Source: Lyophyllum atratum (Eukaryota; Basidiomycota; Agaricomycetes; Agaricales; Lyophyllaceae). From it: a stretch of DNA of 64,000 bases. How positions within the stretch are numbered: the stretch's first letter is position 1; every line of letters begins with the position of its first letter. The notes below the pieces were generated by a model, which was not told the origin of the DNA, did not search any database, and saw only the letters and a list, made by a program, of their open reading frames with translations. Of this stretch, positions 35,389 to 47,294 are shown piece by piece. Position numbers and translations under genes: made by a program. The stretch spans positions 3,038,001-3,102,000 of the forward strand of contig JACGCN010000001.1 of NCBI GenBank assembly GCA_014905825.1, written 5' to 3'.

Positions 35389-37082
35389 ATGGACGTATCC
35401 GCCGTCAAGGCTGAAATCAAAGCTTGGGAGCGTTCCTTCAGGTCCTCCAATGGACGCGATCCCACTGTACACGACATAAAGCTCCACCCGGACATTGGTC
35501 AGTGAACCCGCTACAATCCCATCACCTTGGGCTCATTCCAATTCAATCTTGCAGCCGATAAGTACAAGCTCTACAAGAAGCTATCCAAGACGAGCGATGA
35601 CGCCCCCCACCTGCGCTGACACATACCAGCTCGGATCCTCCCTCCACTCCGCCGAGGTCGCGCTCTCGCAGCCACCAACCGCTCCCTACTCTACTATCCC
35701 AATCACGCGCAATCGTAACAACTGCTCCTCTTTCAAGCTTTAATCCATTCTCGCCTGTGAAGAATAAGGGGAAAGGGAAGGCCTCCGCAGTTGAATCACA
35801 TTCAAATCCCTTTACGAGCCCAATAAAGTCAAGCCTCAACCTAACCAAACCTTCGGCCTCCTCTGTAACGCCTCCCCACTCGCCTCTGGAGACAACCACT
35901 GCTATTTCACGAGCCCGTAAACGCCTTCGCGGGGAACCAGTATCTCCTTCCCCGAACAAAGGGAAGCGACGTCGCGTCGGATCCCAGACTATCCTTCCGT
36001 TTGCAAAGCTCGCCCCAGATTCCTCGAGTAGTGAAGGCGAGGGTGAACATAATATCTACTCTTCATTCGTCTCCAACTCCCCTGTCAAGGCGCCGGCAGG
36101 TGGTAAATCTTTCAAGCTTCTCTTCGATGAGAGTTCTGGATCCACAAGTGCGGCAATCATAATTGGGAAGGGGTCAACGACGCGGACAAAAAGTATACCG
36201 CCAACTCGCGGACTCTTCAGGGGCAAAGCGCCAGGTGGCCTTGATGATGATGGAAATTGGGACCTCGGTGGTGTCGAAACAATTGAAAAAGGCAAGCATA
36301 TAGCAGCACCCTTCAAACCACCGCCAATAACGGCCAGTGGTTCTGTGAACATCTCAAAGGCAAACATTCCAATAGCGACCAGGAAGACAGTCAAGCGTTC
36401 TTTATCTGATACAGAATTGGAAGCCATAGATGCACCTCGCGAATTATCATCTACGGGTCCATCTCTCTTGCCACCGTCACCTCCCCCGGTCGATCCTTCT
36501 ACCTATAAGCCCAGACAGTCTACAAACTCGAGAGGGAAAGGAAAGGCAGTCCCGAGTAGACGGAAGAAGGCAAAAACTGGCGCTGACGATAATCAAATCG
36601 AGGAGGACGAGGACGATTCTGGTACATTGGACACCAATGTGAAACTAATTGATCGAACACAAATGCGATTTCGTCGCACAACATCAACCAAAGCAGGCGA
36701 AGGAGACGACGACCCTTATTCGGATCCGGATCCGATACTTGGATATTCAAGTCGTTTTGTGCCTCGTGGCCGTGAGGCAGCGCTTGCTCCAGACATTGAA
36801 CAGGCGGAAAGATTTGAAGTTGACCTCCCAGACAAACTTCAGCGCGTGTTAGCATTAGAGACCGCGGAGTCCAAGATACGCGATTCGCGTGACGAGCGGG
36901 TAGTTCAGGGCCTTGTCTTTGGCCGGCGAGTGAGTCATTATGATCCTGCCAAAGGAGGCGAGATTTGGGATGTCGGTGAGGACGACCTCAGGCATGATAG
37001 GGAAGAGGATAGCAAGAGAGATACAGAAGGTGAGGATGAATGGGAGGGAGAGCCTGTTCCATGGGAGGTGGGGGAGTTATAG
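35389..37082 (+). CDS. SLD2: DNA replication regulator SLD2 (Drc1), with one frame break
   Basis: SLD2 binds Dpb11 after CDK phosphorylation to start DNA replication. Exon 1 reads MDVSAVKAEIKAWERSFRSS then NGRDPTVHDIKLHPDIA. An intron (about 35496-35552) leads to DKYKLYKKLSK. This K-E-IK-WE ... DIK ... YKLYKKL arrangement is the conserved Sld2 N-terminus. The rest is one exon with SP/TP sites (FNPFSPVKNKGKGK, SNPFTSPIKSS, GEPVSPSPNKGKRRR), YSSRFVPRGREA near the C-terminus, and an acidic end EWEGEPVPWEVGEL. Between exon 2 and the rest the frame changes beside a run of six C (35603-35608). One more C would give a continuous protein. Confidence 0.82.
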
Positions 37083-37603
37083 GTCTCGAATATATCGATG
37101 GCCCTTTTCGCTTCGGTATTGTCAACAAGATATTGTGCGTTTTATGCCCTTCATCTTATTTTACGTCCATGCCTCAAGATTGAACATGTTTCACGAAGGT
37201 ACGTCTACAATGACCGTTGGCGGAAGCATAGCCTATGCTCATTAACGCGTGTAATTAGTTCACGTGAGCCGCGTGTTCGACGTACGTGAGGAGGCCCCAC
37301 TAAGCTTAAGATACTAGACTGGTCGCCTTTCATTTACCTCTGACAGATTTGATCATCGAGGAGATTGTGTCACTCATGCCTCCTAGCCATTCCAGCCTTT
37401 GCACATCCCCTCCGTCATGCATATGCCTCACTTCACACGCATGCTCTACTCCTTGAACCGCTTTGAATCAAGGTATCAACTGGCACTGATCGACCTCGAA
37501 GCGAGAAGACCTCATGCCTGCGGTGAGGGCAAGCTTGCATGTCCTGCACGTTCTCTGCGCAGCCCTTTCGTTATATACCTGAGGTTCTGCGTATCATCTG
37601 CCT
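37083..37603. other. Promoter region of the F-box gene
   Basis: Forward frames here lack family features. This is the 3' UTR of SLD2 and the promoter or 5' UTR of the next gene. No box was recognised. Confidence 0.45.
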
Positions 37604-40127
37604 ATGCCTCTTGGTTCATTACTGAACGCAGCACTATCTTCTGTAACCTCCTTTCGCCTCTCCCGCCGCCCGAGCCTTCGCCAAAGTCTTCGCAGTTTCA
37701 GCAGCTCTCTCAGCCTTAAAAGCCAGAACGACACTCGGCCCTCCTCTTTGTATCAGCCTTACGCAGTATACGAACAGAGAATGCAGCCCATCATCCTCCG
37801 CGACCCAGATGCGACAAATAAGCTCCTCGAAGCTATCCTCGACGCCCCCAATGGCAGGCGCATGGTTTCGAGACTGGCACGGACTTGCCGGGCATTGTGC
37901 GAGCCTGCTCTCAATATCCTATGGAGGGATTTGGACTCCCTTGTGCCTATTCTTTGGCAATTCCCTGGACATTTGCTCAAGAAAGCTCGTAAGCCAGGCA
38001 TGGGCTTCGTGGGTCACTTATTTCCTATAATTTGACCATATTGATCAATATGATCATCCTTCTTACAGGTTAAGATGCCCACAGATGAAGATTGGAAATC
38101 CGTTTTGAAATATAGCGAACGCGTTCGCCAAATCACTTACAACGAAAATTCAACCAACGTGGCCTGCCTCCATTTTCGGCGTGTTGGAGCAACATCGCCC
38201 ACGCTCGTATATTCTCCCTCATGTGGTCGAGTTGAACTGGAAGGCGGAAACACCAGCTGGCCTTGCACGCTCATCACTCTTCCTCAACCCCGAACTTCGC
38301 GCTATCAACCTGGAGATCGGAACGAAGTTCCCTCAGCTGGAAACCTTCCTCGCTGATTTGTCTAGTCGTACCAACCTCACCTCATTCTCTTTCATCTCGC
38401 CAACCAGCCTTCCCGATACATTCACCGAGTTACTCGGTCGCCAACTCTCGTTGGAGAAAGTTGTCTTGGTCGCTCCTGGCGCTTTGGCGCCTGGGGTTGG
38501 ACGATGGATCGCTTCATTACCGCAGCTCAAAACGCTGTCCCTCGACCTCACAGGGAGGTCGATGATCGCCGTCGAAGGCTTTTTCGATGAATTGCGCCTC
38601 CGATCGGGCGACTCGACGCCAAGCTCTGTGGGGTCCACTGATAGCGGCGTTTTCTCCGATGACGAAGTCGATTTTTCATTGATTCGGAAGTCTGCCCTAC
38701 GGCTGACTGGAGACCTAAGATCCAAAGGATCCTTTGCGCAGATGCGTAAACTTCACCTTACCGGAGATGTGTCAAATATAGCCGTCTTCATCAAGCACCT
38801 CACGAGTCCCTTGACACAGATCGAACTCGTCATTGAGGACCCTCCCGACAGGGCAGATTGGCATGACCTATCTGCCATGATTTGCGACAAGTTTGGGGAT
38901 TCGTTGCAGTCCTTCCGAGTCACGGCCACTGGCTCATCACGCTTCGTGGACCTCGTCCGTTCCACGTCAAGAGCTGAGCCGGCCTCAGGTCGACTCTCGT
39001 TGGAATATTTCACATATCTTCCCTACTTGACTCGTCTTGAAATCGATCTACCGGAGTCGGTAATCTTCACGAACGAAGATGTGGACTGTCCTCGCGAAGG
39101 CATGCCCGAACCTCGAAGTGTTGAAGCTGTGCCCTCTCGCACGATTTCCATCTACGACAGGAGCACCCAGAATAACGCTAGGACACTATTGCATATCTCA
39201 TCAGCAGCTGCAAGAACTGCACACCCTCGCCACCGTTGTCGACGCTAAAGGAGGGCACGCAGATATTCTCAAGTCACGTCAGGCATCGTCGAAATCGCTT
39301 CTGCGACTTCATGTCGGACATTCATGGATCGATGACCCACTTCCAATCGCTATCCTCCTCAGCCACCTGGCGCCTCGCCTAGAAACCTTGAAGTGGTTCC
39401 AAGAAAAGAACCGACCTGGGTTTATCGAGGCTAATGCACGAAATTGGCAAAGGTTGCGGAGCTCCTTCCGCATCTTCAAGGCATTCGTCTCCTGGAAAGA
39501 CGGTTCGCTTCGGACGCCACTAAAATCGGCGCGTGTGGAAACCTCTGAAAAGAGTGTTGATGCCTCCATCAGGACTGTCGACCGTGGTGTACACGCGTTG
39601 CCCTCGTATGCGAAGCAATTCCGTCCAAGTCTCCACAACTCTAGTAAGCCAAATGGTCCAGGCCCAGCCAAGCTATGCATCGATTTTTATCGATGCTAGG
39701 ACCATCCACCGTCGAGGTTGGCGTAGCAGCCATCACAACCCTCGTAAGCCGAGAAGTCGACGCAATCCCACCAATGTCGTCCAAGTCTGCGGAGACAAGG
39801 GCATCCAACATCATAACAAGATCTGTTCAAGCACTAATCACTCCTTCTACATTTTCAAGGGCGCCTTCTGGCCGTTCCTATTCACCACTCCTTATTCTGC
39901 CATCCATCTTTGGTCTCTTCTCCTTCGCCTATAGGATTTTTATCTTCTATCCTTTATCGCTTCCTTCACGCATTCTTCACATTGCCGCCGCTCGAATTCG
40001 CTGGAAACATGCTGAGCCTGTGGGACCTCCTAAGCAGGTACCGTCAGCCACCTTTTCGCCTGAACCTACCACAGACTCGGACTCGGATATTGCTTTGGAC
40101 ACTCTCGTCGTCGAAGTCCGTGAATGA
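37604..40127 (+). CDS. F-box protein with leucine-rich region and C-terminal hydrophobic segment
   Basis: Likely substrate receptor of an SCF ubiquitin ligase. A basic Ser/Arg-rich start (MPLGSLLNAALSSVTSFRLS) precedes an F-box-like stretch, LLEAILDAPNGRRMVSRLAR then TCRALCEPALNILWRDLDSL. An intron with donor GTGGGT (38009-38068) leads to MPTDEDWKSVLKYSERVRQI. The leucine-rich part follows: LSSRTNLTSFSFISPTSLPD, SLPQLKTLSLDLTGRSMIA, CPNLEVLKLCPLARFP. An intron with a canonical GTAAGC donor near 39643 joins the last exon, which carries a hydrophobic segment (LLILPSIFGLFSFAYRIFIF). Two single-base frame changes (near 38165 and 39085) fall inside conserved stretches, so the gene is either broken or mis-assembled there. 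Confidence 0.68.
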
Positions 40128-40361
40128 ACTTTTGTCGTTAAAAATCCCATACTTACTTATATGTACCGTGCTGGCACTTGCAAATAGGATCATTTTGAAC
40201 CCATGAACGAAGGAGAGGCACGAGACTTGCACTTGGCTGAGGTGACTGTCGCAACATGGCTTGACCCAAAATGGAAGGAACAAACAAGGGACAACAACAC
40301 GGCGACGCGTCACTCAGATTGGATCGAAAGGACACTCAACTCTCCATCCCATAGATTCATC

Positions 40362-42161
40362 ATGTCCGACAACAAGAAGCAAGAGAAGGACTTCACATCC
40401 GAGGTCGATGCTCTTCTCCCGGAGGCTGAAGCTCTTGTGAAGGTATGTAGCCTTATGTTCCTGGATCTTTTTTACACCAAGTACTCACCCATGCCTAGTC
40501 GGGCAAGCTCCAGGAAGCGCTTGATAAGATATTCACTCTTGAAAAGCAGACCAGAAACGTACGTTTGATATGCGTTACAATAAGATGTCATTCTAAACTG
40601 CCTTAGGCTGCTGATCTTAGTTCGACAACCAGACTGGTGAAAGCAGCGGTCGAACATGCCTACCGCGCACAAGACTTTACTCTTCTCAACTCTACCATTA
40701 CCACTCTGAGCAAGAAGCATGGGCAACTGAAAGCCGCGGTTCAGGCAATAGTTGAGCTGACGATGGGATGGCTGGATGAGACCAAACGGGCGCATGGAAC
40801 GGAAAAGTGGCTTGAGTTGGTGGAGACACTTAGGGGGGTCACAGAGGGCAAGGTACGACATCTTCCTCTGGACAGAAGACCATCCTGAGTGTATCTGCTC
40901 TAGATCTTCCTGGAAACTCCTCGTGCACGAGTTACCCTTCTGCTCGCACATTACCATGAATCTCTTTCGAGCGCTCCTGCACAAACACCGGCCGCCCAGA
41001 AGGAAGCATTACAGACCGCCTCGGACCTTCTTTCGGATCTGCAAGTCGAAACGTACTCTTCAATGGACCGACGGGAGAAGACTGAGTTCATCCTAGAGCA
41101 GATGCGACTACTGATCACGGTTGCCCGGCAAAAGGACGCAGAACAGGGAAAGGAGGGCAAAGATGCTCTGGGAGGCGGCGAAGCGGAATGGGTGAAGGCC
41201 CGAGTAGGTGGTAGGAAAGTCAACGAAGAGTTCTTGAAAGAAGTGTCCAGCGAGGTTCGTCCTTTCGCCAATATGACCTGTGTTAACAACTGACAGCCGA
41301 CTGTAGGACCTCAAACTCAAATACTACGACCTTATGATCCAACACGCCCTGCATCAGAACAATTATCTAGACGTCGCCAAATTCTACTACAAGGTTTGGG
41401 AGACACCCTCCATCAAAGAAGACACGGAAGGACAAGGGCAAGGCGGTAAGAGTTTTGTCTTTTCGCGCTTTTGCCATCTTCAACGTGTTACCAGGCTCTC
41501 GAACATATCGTTTACTATGTTGTTCTTGCTCCTCATAATAACGAGCAATCAGACATGCTTCACCATCTATTTGCGGACCCAGCTTTGAGCAAACTGGAAC
41601 TTCACTAGTAAGTTCTGCGAGTTTGTCATACATCCAACTATACCTGATTTTATCACTAGTAACCTCGTCAAGTGTTTCGTCACGCGGGAGCTCATGAGAT
41701 GGCCAGGAATAGAAACAATTTATGGCGAATTCCTCCGGAAGACGCCTGTTTTCAGTTCCGAAAAACGATGGGAAGACCTTCATACCCGTGTCATCGAGCA
41801 TGTAGGTCGCGCAAGCTCCGCCTACTACCCGTCTCGTACTCACTGCCGCTCTGACCTAGAACGTCGCGTCGTCGCTGAATACTACACCCGGATAACACTT
41901 CTACGGCTAACATCTCTCCTCGATCTTACAACTAAACAGACAGAGGCGACCCTTGCGCGGCTGGTTGTTTCTGGAACAATATGGGCACGCGTCGACCGGC
42001 CCGCTGGAATCGTAGACTTCAGGAGCAAGCGAAGTGCAGAGGATGTGATGAACGATTGGAGTTCAGACATGCAAAAACTCTTGGGCTTGGTGGAGAAGAC
42101 ATGGATGGGGATGAACGCCGCGCAAGCAGCCCAGTCACGGGCAGTAAAGTCAACGTCGTAG
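40362..42161 (+). CDS. RPN5: 26S proteasome regulatory subunit RPN5 (PSMD12)
   Basis: Lid subunit of the 19S proteasome cap, about 460 residues, made of TPR-like helices ending in a PCI domain. The start MSDNKKQEKDFTSEVDALLP is followed by SGKLQEALDKIFTLEKQTRN and TTRLVKAAVEHAYRAQDFTL. The PCI region reads YYTRITLLRLTSLLDLTTKQ, TEATLARLVVSGTIWARVDR, then PAGIVDFRSKRSAEDVMNDW. At least eight introns. The splice before VVAEYYTRI (near 41804-41862) is ambiguous. A donor at 41809 preserves the frame and gives EHVERRVVAEYYTRI; the other donor fits the family better but breaks the frame. Confidence 0.92.
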
Positions 42162-42248
42162 ACCTGTACTATATCATTCACTACTATCGTTTGTCTGAAG
42201 TCTCGGATCCCTGCAGGTTTGAGGTGAATTAAATAGTATAATAAGGTT

Positions 42249-43140
42249 CTACGCTCTCTGGACACCGACAAAGTCTGGCGACCTGGCGACTTCTTCTGGT
42301 GTTGGTTCCGTTCTGGTGAGCGGCTGCGTGAGTAGTGGGGCATATGTTGGTCGAACGCCCTCTTTCCATAAGCCTGACGTATTCCTCGCCCTTTGTCCAC
42401 TCCTTGACACCTTCAGTCCTATCCACAACCGCCTTCCATCGTTTCCGTGCTGCGATTGCACCTTCGTCTAATTCCTCGCGTCTCTCGAAGGTAACCAGCC
42501 CCTTCTTCTCCTTCTCGAACGCGTGTGCAATTTCGCCTCTGGAGAAGACAGCGCCGAGATACTCTGCTTCCATCACAGCAAATGTTGTAGCAACGTGATG
42601 CTCAGAGCGAAGTGCACGGAACTGGGCAACGGCCGTTTTATAGGCTTCTGCGAGGGGTTGTTCGTGAACCTCGTGTAAGTTCAGCGTGAACCGGATTGTA
42701 CTGGTAAACGCTCAATAAGATGTTCTCGTGTATGGCATAAGAAAATAACATACTCTTCTGGTGTTGGGTTCCTTCCTCTCTGTCTTAGACGTGTCCAGCC
42801 TTTGCCTTGAACGGGATGTGCATTCTCGATACCAGCGCTTTCAATGAGAGTGGATGGGCGGAACGCTTCGAAGGGGTGGTCACGGAAGAATTGGCGGCGG
42901 ATTTTGTCCTCCAAGTAAGCAATAGGCAAGGGTTTGGGGTCGTATGGCTTGGGGCGGGATGTTTGGAGAGTCTTTGTTACCTGGTCGTAAGCAGTCCGTG
43001 AAGGTGGTGCTTTGGGTGGAAGAGGAAGTGGGGGATGGTCTAGAACGGCTTGGAACCATGCAGGGCTGTTGTTTTATGTAGTCTCCACGCATTAAACGCG
43101 AGACTTGCTGGTGCACCTGCGACGCAATCCGCCTGACCAT
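42249..43140 (-). CDS. RSM25: Mitochondrial small-subunit ribosomal protein mS23 (Rsm25)
   Basis: The start (complement 43138-43140) reads MVRRIASQVHQQVSRLMRGD then YIKQQP. The following frame gives AWFQAVLDHPPLPLPPKAPP, then YLEDKIRRQFFRDHPFEAFR, PSTLIE and GWTRLRQRGRNPTPE. An intron (about 42697-42756) leads to TIRFTLNLHEVHEQPLAEAY, and later EAEYLGAVFSRGEIAHAFEK. These blocks match fungal Rsm25/mS23. The N-terminus is rich in Arg and Gln, as expected for mitochondrial import. The frame changes by one base near 43062 and again in a GGG run near 42359. Both are put right by removing one base. It is convergent with RPN5, 87 bases between stops. Confidence 0.8.
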
Positions 43141-43286
43141 CTTTGCAGTGGAACGGCACACAACTACTACAAGTGGTGACCACTGACTGAAATTTAAAAC
43201 CTTTGCCTTTGGTTTCTAATACGAATAAACATTCTGAACCGGGAAAAAGTTCTAAAAATAAAAAGTACAGCCGCTAGCCTGCTTCT

Positions 43287-45996
43287 TCACAATTTAGCCC
43301 GGTTCTCATGCTTATTGACTTTCAGCTTCCTCGCCTGTTCCCTAAGCACTCGTCGAAGCTAAAGTACTTCGGTTGGAATTACTGGAAAGACATGCATCGA
43401 ATGAACCAGCTTACCATTTTTCCTGAGGGGTTCTTGGGTATTGCATCAATAAATTCGATACCACCAGCTAGGTGCTTGTAAGGTACTTTAGCATCCGCAA
43501 CATGCTGCGTGCCGTCAGTCGGGAAGTGAGATAAACAGGGGAGATCTATACATACCTTTGCGAGCATGGCCTTCAGTTCTGCAATAGCTTGTGCATTTCC
43601 GGATATGCTACGCATGGCCTTGTCGGCCAGAACAATGTATGCAAGAGGCAATTCGCCGCTGTAGTCATCAGGGATGCTGACCACACATGCATCTACCACA
43701 TCAGGGTGCATGAGGAGATGACCTTCAAGTTCCGCCGGCGCAACCTGGAATCCGCGGACCTTCATAATTTCCTGGCCGCAACAGAGGAAGTTAACTTTGT
43801 TGAAAACATTTTCAGATACATGGAAGCCACCTTTAAGCGATCAACGACGTAAACTTCGCCATTCCTGATTATCACTTCGTCGCCTGTGTGGACCCAGCCA
43901 TCGACGAATGTCTCCTTAGTGCTGATGGCAGTCTAAGGTCAGACACGAGATAGTGAAATAAAGATCGTCACATACGCAGCAGCATTGTTCATATATCTGA
44001 GAGCCATGGATGGGCCAGTAACCACGAGTTCGCCTTGTTCACCTTCCAGAGCAAGGGAGCCATCTGGTTTGACAACTCGTGCGACAATTCCAGGTAGTAG
44101 TTGACCCGCACTACCCACGGTAGCAATCTCTTGGGTTGGCGGTATCATCGCGACGGTGGTACACGTTTCTGTAAGACCTGCATTTCATGAGCCAAGCTGG
44201 ACTGCTTCATCGAGGAGGTTCGATCTACCATATCCCTGACCAATGACAGAATTCGGCAAGAACTCTCCGTAGTGTTTGCATGAGATCCCCACTAAGAGGT
44301 GCCGCGCCAGACATGCAATATTTGACATGGCTGAGGTCAAAGTTTTTGACCGATGGATGCTAAAAGGTGTCAATCGACAAGCACAACCATCATGGTTCAA
44401 GTGTACCTTGCATAGTAGAACTACCTGAGGAGGGACAATACTGCATACATGTCAGACTATGAAATTATAATGAACTGATTGAGCTCACAGTAAATGGGTT
44501 ATTCTATGGCGAACGATACTATGCAAGAACGCCGAGAAGTTGAACTTTGGAATGACGACTATAGACAACTACGAAATTGTCATTAGCGTGTAGACAAAAC
44601 TAGGTGGGTCCTTTCTGGCGACTTACTCCCGCAAACAGGAGGAAATGCAGCTTTTCACATGAAAGGAGTTAGATACGATTTCCTGATGTTCAAACTAAGA
44701 TATCACGCACATTGACAACTAGGCCGTATATGTCTACAGAGTTGATAGAGGGCCTTAGCCAAGCGAAGCAAAAAGACCATTCCAGTTGGGAACTCACGGA
44801 AAAAGGGCAATACTGGATGGAAAGTAAATAAGTGAGAACGTCATTTTCGTAAGTGAACGAACCAGCAATAGCGATGTCCCCAGGTACCATACGTTTGTTT
44901 TTATGCGTCACGTCATTGAGCCTATAATGCGCTGTCATCTGAATGACATTTGCGATAACGGCATAATGGGGTATTGCTACAGCCTGCGGATGGATCAGAA
45001 ACTAGGAACAGTAACAACCGTGATGAGCAGACCTTGGGCTTGCCTCATTGGAGGGGGAGCATGTAAGCGCAGGATGGGCAGAGGTTTGAGTAGAAGTAGA
45101 CTACCTGTCGTGCCACTCGAGAAAGACAAAAAAGCAATGGTGGTCTTAGCTTCTCCAGGTTTGAACCGAGGCTCAGTATATATGATGGGAAGACTTGACC
45201 CATATTCCACGAGTTCGTCGATCGTGGAGTAGGAGAAGGCAGATCGACGAAGAGGAGTTTCGATAAAGATGATGCGGTCGTCCGAAAGACCGACGTCCCT
45301 AGCAGCTGTTTGGGCGGTAGGAAGAAAGGCGGGGTGGATGATAAGCAGTGCCGCTTTAGTGGTACGAAGCTGGTGGATAAGCTCGTCGGCCTTGTAGCCT
45401 GGATTGGCTGGTCTGCAACCAATTCCTCAAGGCATAGAACACGAAGGTTGCAGCGCCACTTACGTTATAATTCCACCTAGGCTATGTGCTGCCCAGATGC
45501 AGATAGGATAGCCTACGACGCGTTGTCAGACCGGGAGAGGGAAACGTAAAAGTCGATAGATATACCAGTATTATTGGGACTTAGGATGCACACTGAAACG
45601 GAGCCACATTTCACCCTTCTGCTCGTGTTTCGAAGGGATTACGTACCAACGTCACCAGTTTCTGTGACGAAACGTTCAGTTGGTATGCAAATGGACATAT
45701 GAGGTTACTGACTGATATTCCATTTGTGCTTCATGGCATTTGCGAGACCGCGTGTTTGTTGAAAAAGCTGCGTAAAGTTACAAGGGCCCTTCAGTCAGGC
45801 TTGACCGTAGGTGTACCACGCGCGTCCCTACCTCAGCTTGGCGAAGTCCGCGACCGCTGTGGTCTTCAATTAACCATGGGACGGCATTAGGCCGAACTGG
45901 TCGGGTAGCGTCCTGGGTGTCGAAGATGAACTGAGGGATAGTGAGGTCGTCGGGAATGACAGGTAAAGGAGCTGAGAGGGAACGGAATTCAGTCAT
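43287..45996 (-). CDS. Peroxisomal AMP-dependent CoA ligase (4-coumarate:CoA ligase-like)
   Basis: ANL-superfamily enzyme of about 570 residues that activates a carboxylic acid to its acyl-AMP and then acyl-CoA. It starts MTEFRSLSAPLPVIPDDLTI. Core motifs are AFLSFSSGTTG, AVAIPHYAVIANVIQM, LPFFHIYGL, CMSGAAPLSGDL, GQGYGLTET, DGWVHTGDE, VDRLKEIMKVRGFQVAPAEL and PKNPSGKM. The last exon ends NKHENRAKL, and AKL is a PTS1 peroxisome signal. About ten introns, including a 15-base exon near LPFF. The frame shifts by one base at 44262-44272 (before EFLPNSVIGQGYG), and the joint after SSGTTG (44985-45100) is not clean. The substrate is unknown. PTS1 suggests beta-oxidation or side-chain activation. 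Confidence 0.82.
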
Positions 45997-46175
45997 GGTA
46001 TGTGAGTTGCAGAGGAGTGTATACTTGAAGGATGATAAGTCCCCTATTGGGTTTATCTTATGTATACGGGAGGAACTCGAAAGGGACGAGAGCAAGATCC
46101 GCACTGGCACACAGTTGTCGGAGTCCGATCATCAACTATTACTATCACTTTGATCAAACTGAGGTCATTACCACC
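45997..46175. promoter_or_regulatory. Divergent promoter of the CoA ligase and MED7
   Basis: Only 179 bases separate the two start codons. No known box was picked out by eye. Confidence 0.35.
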
Positions 46176-47294
46176 ATGGACGACGAAGATGCTGAGCTTC
46201 GCAACCCAGTTTCCTTCACCGCCTTCTCACTACACAAAATACACCTCCAACAACCTCAAGCTACTCGCCCTTTTGCGCGACCGCGTCCCCGATGCCTCGG
46301 TCGCTAATCAATACGAGGTTCTCGCTGACCAAACAGATGTCCCCGAATGGCCTCTAGCCCAGCTGGAGAAACCACGCGTTGACTGGATTTTAGAAGAGCC
46401 AGATGCTCACTACGAAGTTTTCGGTGACCAGTGGTTTGTGCGCCCGTCTTTTTGTAATGCATTGCATCGCAACCTTTGAGACCAACCTACTCAGGTCAAG
46501 GAGAAAATTCCTTCATTGGCAGAATTAGGCGGGAACCAATTATACCCTGCGGATCCCAGTGCAGGTATATCTTTTGCCTACGCGCTCATTATCCACCTTT
46601 CACATGGTTTCCAGATCGTCGCCCAGCACTTATTGCCGTTTTGCGCTCCCTTCTTGTCACATTTTCCTCCTTGACCTCTTCGCTTCTTGCGCCTCCTCCT
46701 AGTATGGCATCTGCAGACCCTCCAGAGTGGCACAGACACGTTGAATGGATCACGGTTCTGAGTCAGAATGTAATGGCAGCTGCAAATGATCTGAGACCAG
46801 TGCAGGTGTGTGGACTCTTAGCTATCACCTTCTAATTTTCACGATGACTATAAGGCAAGGGGTAACCTCGAGGTCATGATGCGACGGCAACTGGAACTTC
46901 GAAGAAATGAGACTGAGGCTTTGCACTCGTAAGCCTACATCAAGCCTACACTCTGAACCCCGTTTCACGTAGATCAAGGAAATGCGATGCCTTGGAGGCA
47001 AAACTTGCGGAAATGCGTAAATCTATGGAAGACCTACCCACGGGATTGCTTCGCTGGCACGGGAGACCTCGCAAACAACTGCTGTACAGGTGCGTTGGTC
47101 TTAATTCACGAAATCAGATGTTTTGACGAAAGAAATATAGAGCGGGCAAATGGACCCCTCGAGAAGATCAGCGGTACGCCGATTCAGCGCTTAGTGTCTA
47201 GTCAATACTAAGCACGCTTTTATAGGAGTCCCCGCTCTCTGATGAATCACTGACACAGACCGACGTCCTGCTCTGGGCTGAAGAGGTGGGATAA
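46176..47294 (+). CDS. MED7: Mediator complex subunit 7
   Basis: Middle-module subunit of Mediator, about 300 residues. The N-terminus MDDEDAELRNP is followed, one frame over, by FPSPPSHYTKYTSNNLKLLA, VPEWPLAQLEKPRVDWILEE and HYEVFGDQWFV. After an intron comes KEKIPSLAELGGNQLYPADP. The C-terminal helices read DRRPALIAVLRSLLVTFSSL, HRHVEWITVLSQNVMAAAND, then RRQLELRRNETEALHS, ending DVLLWAEEVG with stop TAA 47292-47294. Two single-base frame changes occur: an extra base near 46209 and a missing base near 47043. Five or more introns join in frame elsewhere. The identity is firm despite the breaks. Confidence 0.85.

Noticed and set aside
35554..35630. Intron in SLD2 starting at GTACAA after GAT AA and ending CATACCAG, which would restore the frame
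   Set aside because: It would delete KYKLYKKLSK, which is a conserved part of the Sld2 N-terminus, so an indel at the C-run is preferred.
39675..40127. Separate small membrane-protein gene
   Set aside because: A canonical GTAAGC...CTAG intron links this frame to the F-box gene in phase, so it is better read as the last exon.
28077..46209. A rule that every frame break is an extra T after C
   Set aside because: It fits several sites, but the position of each shift is flexible. The CoA ligase (an A or G), MED7 (a G at 46209; a missing base at 47043) and SLD2 (a missing C) do not fit.
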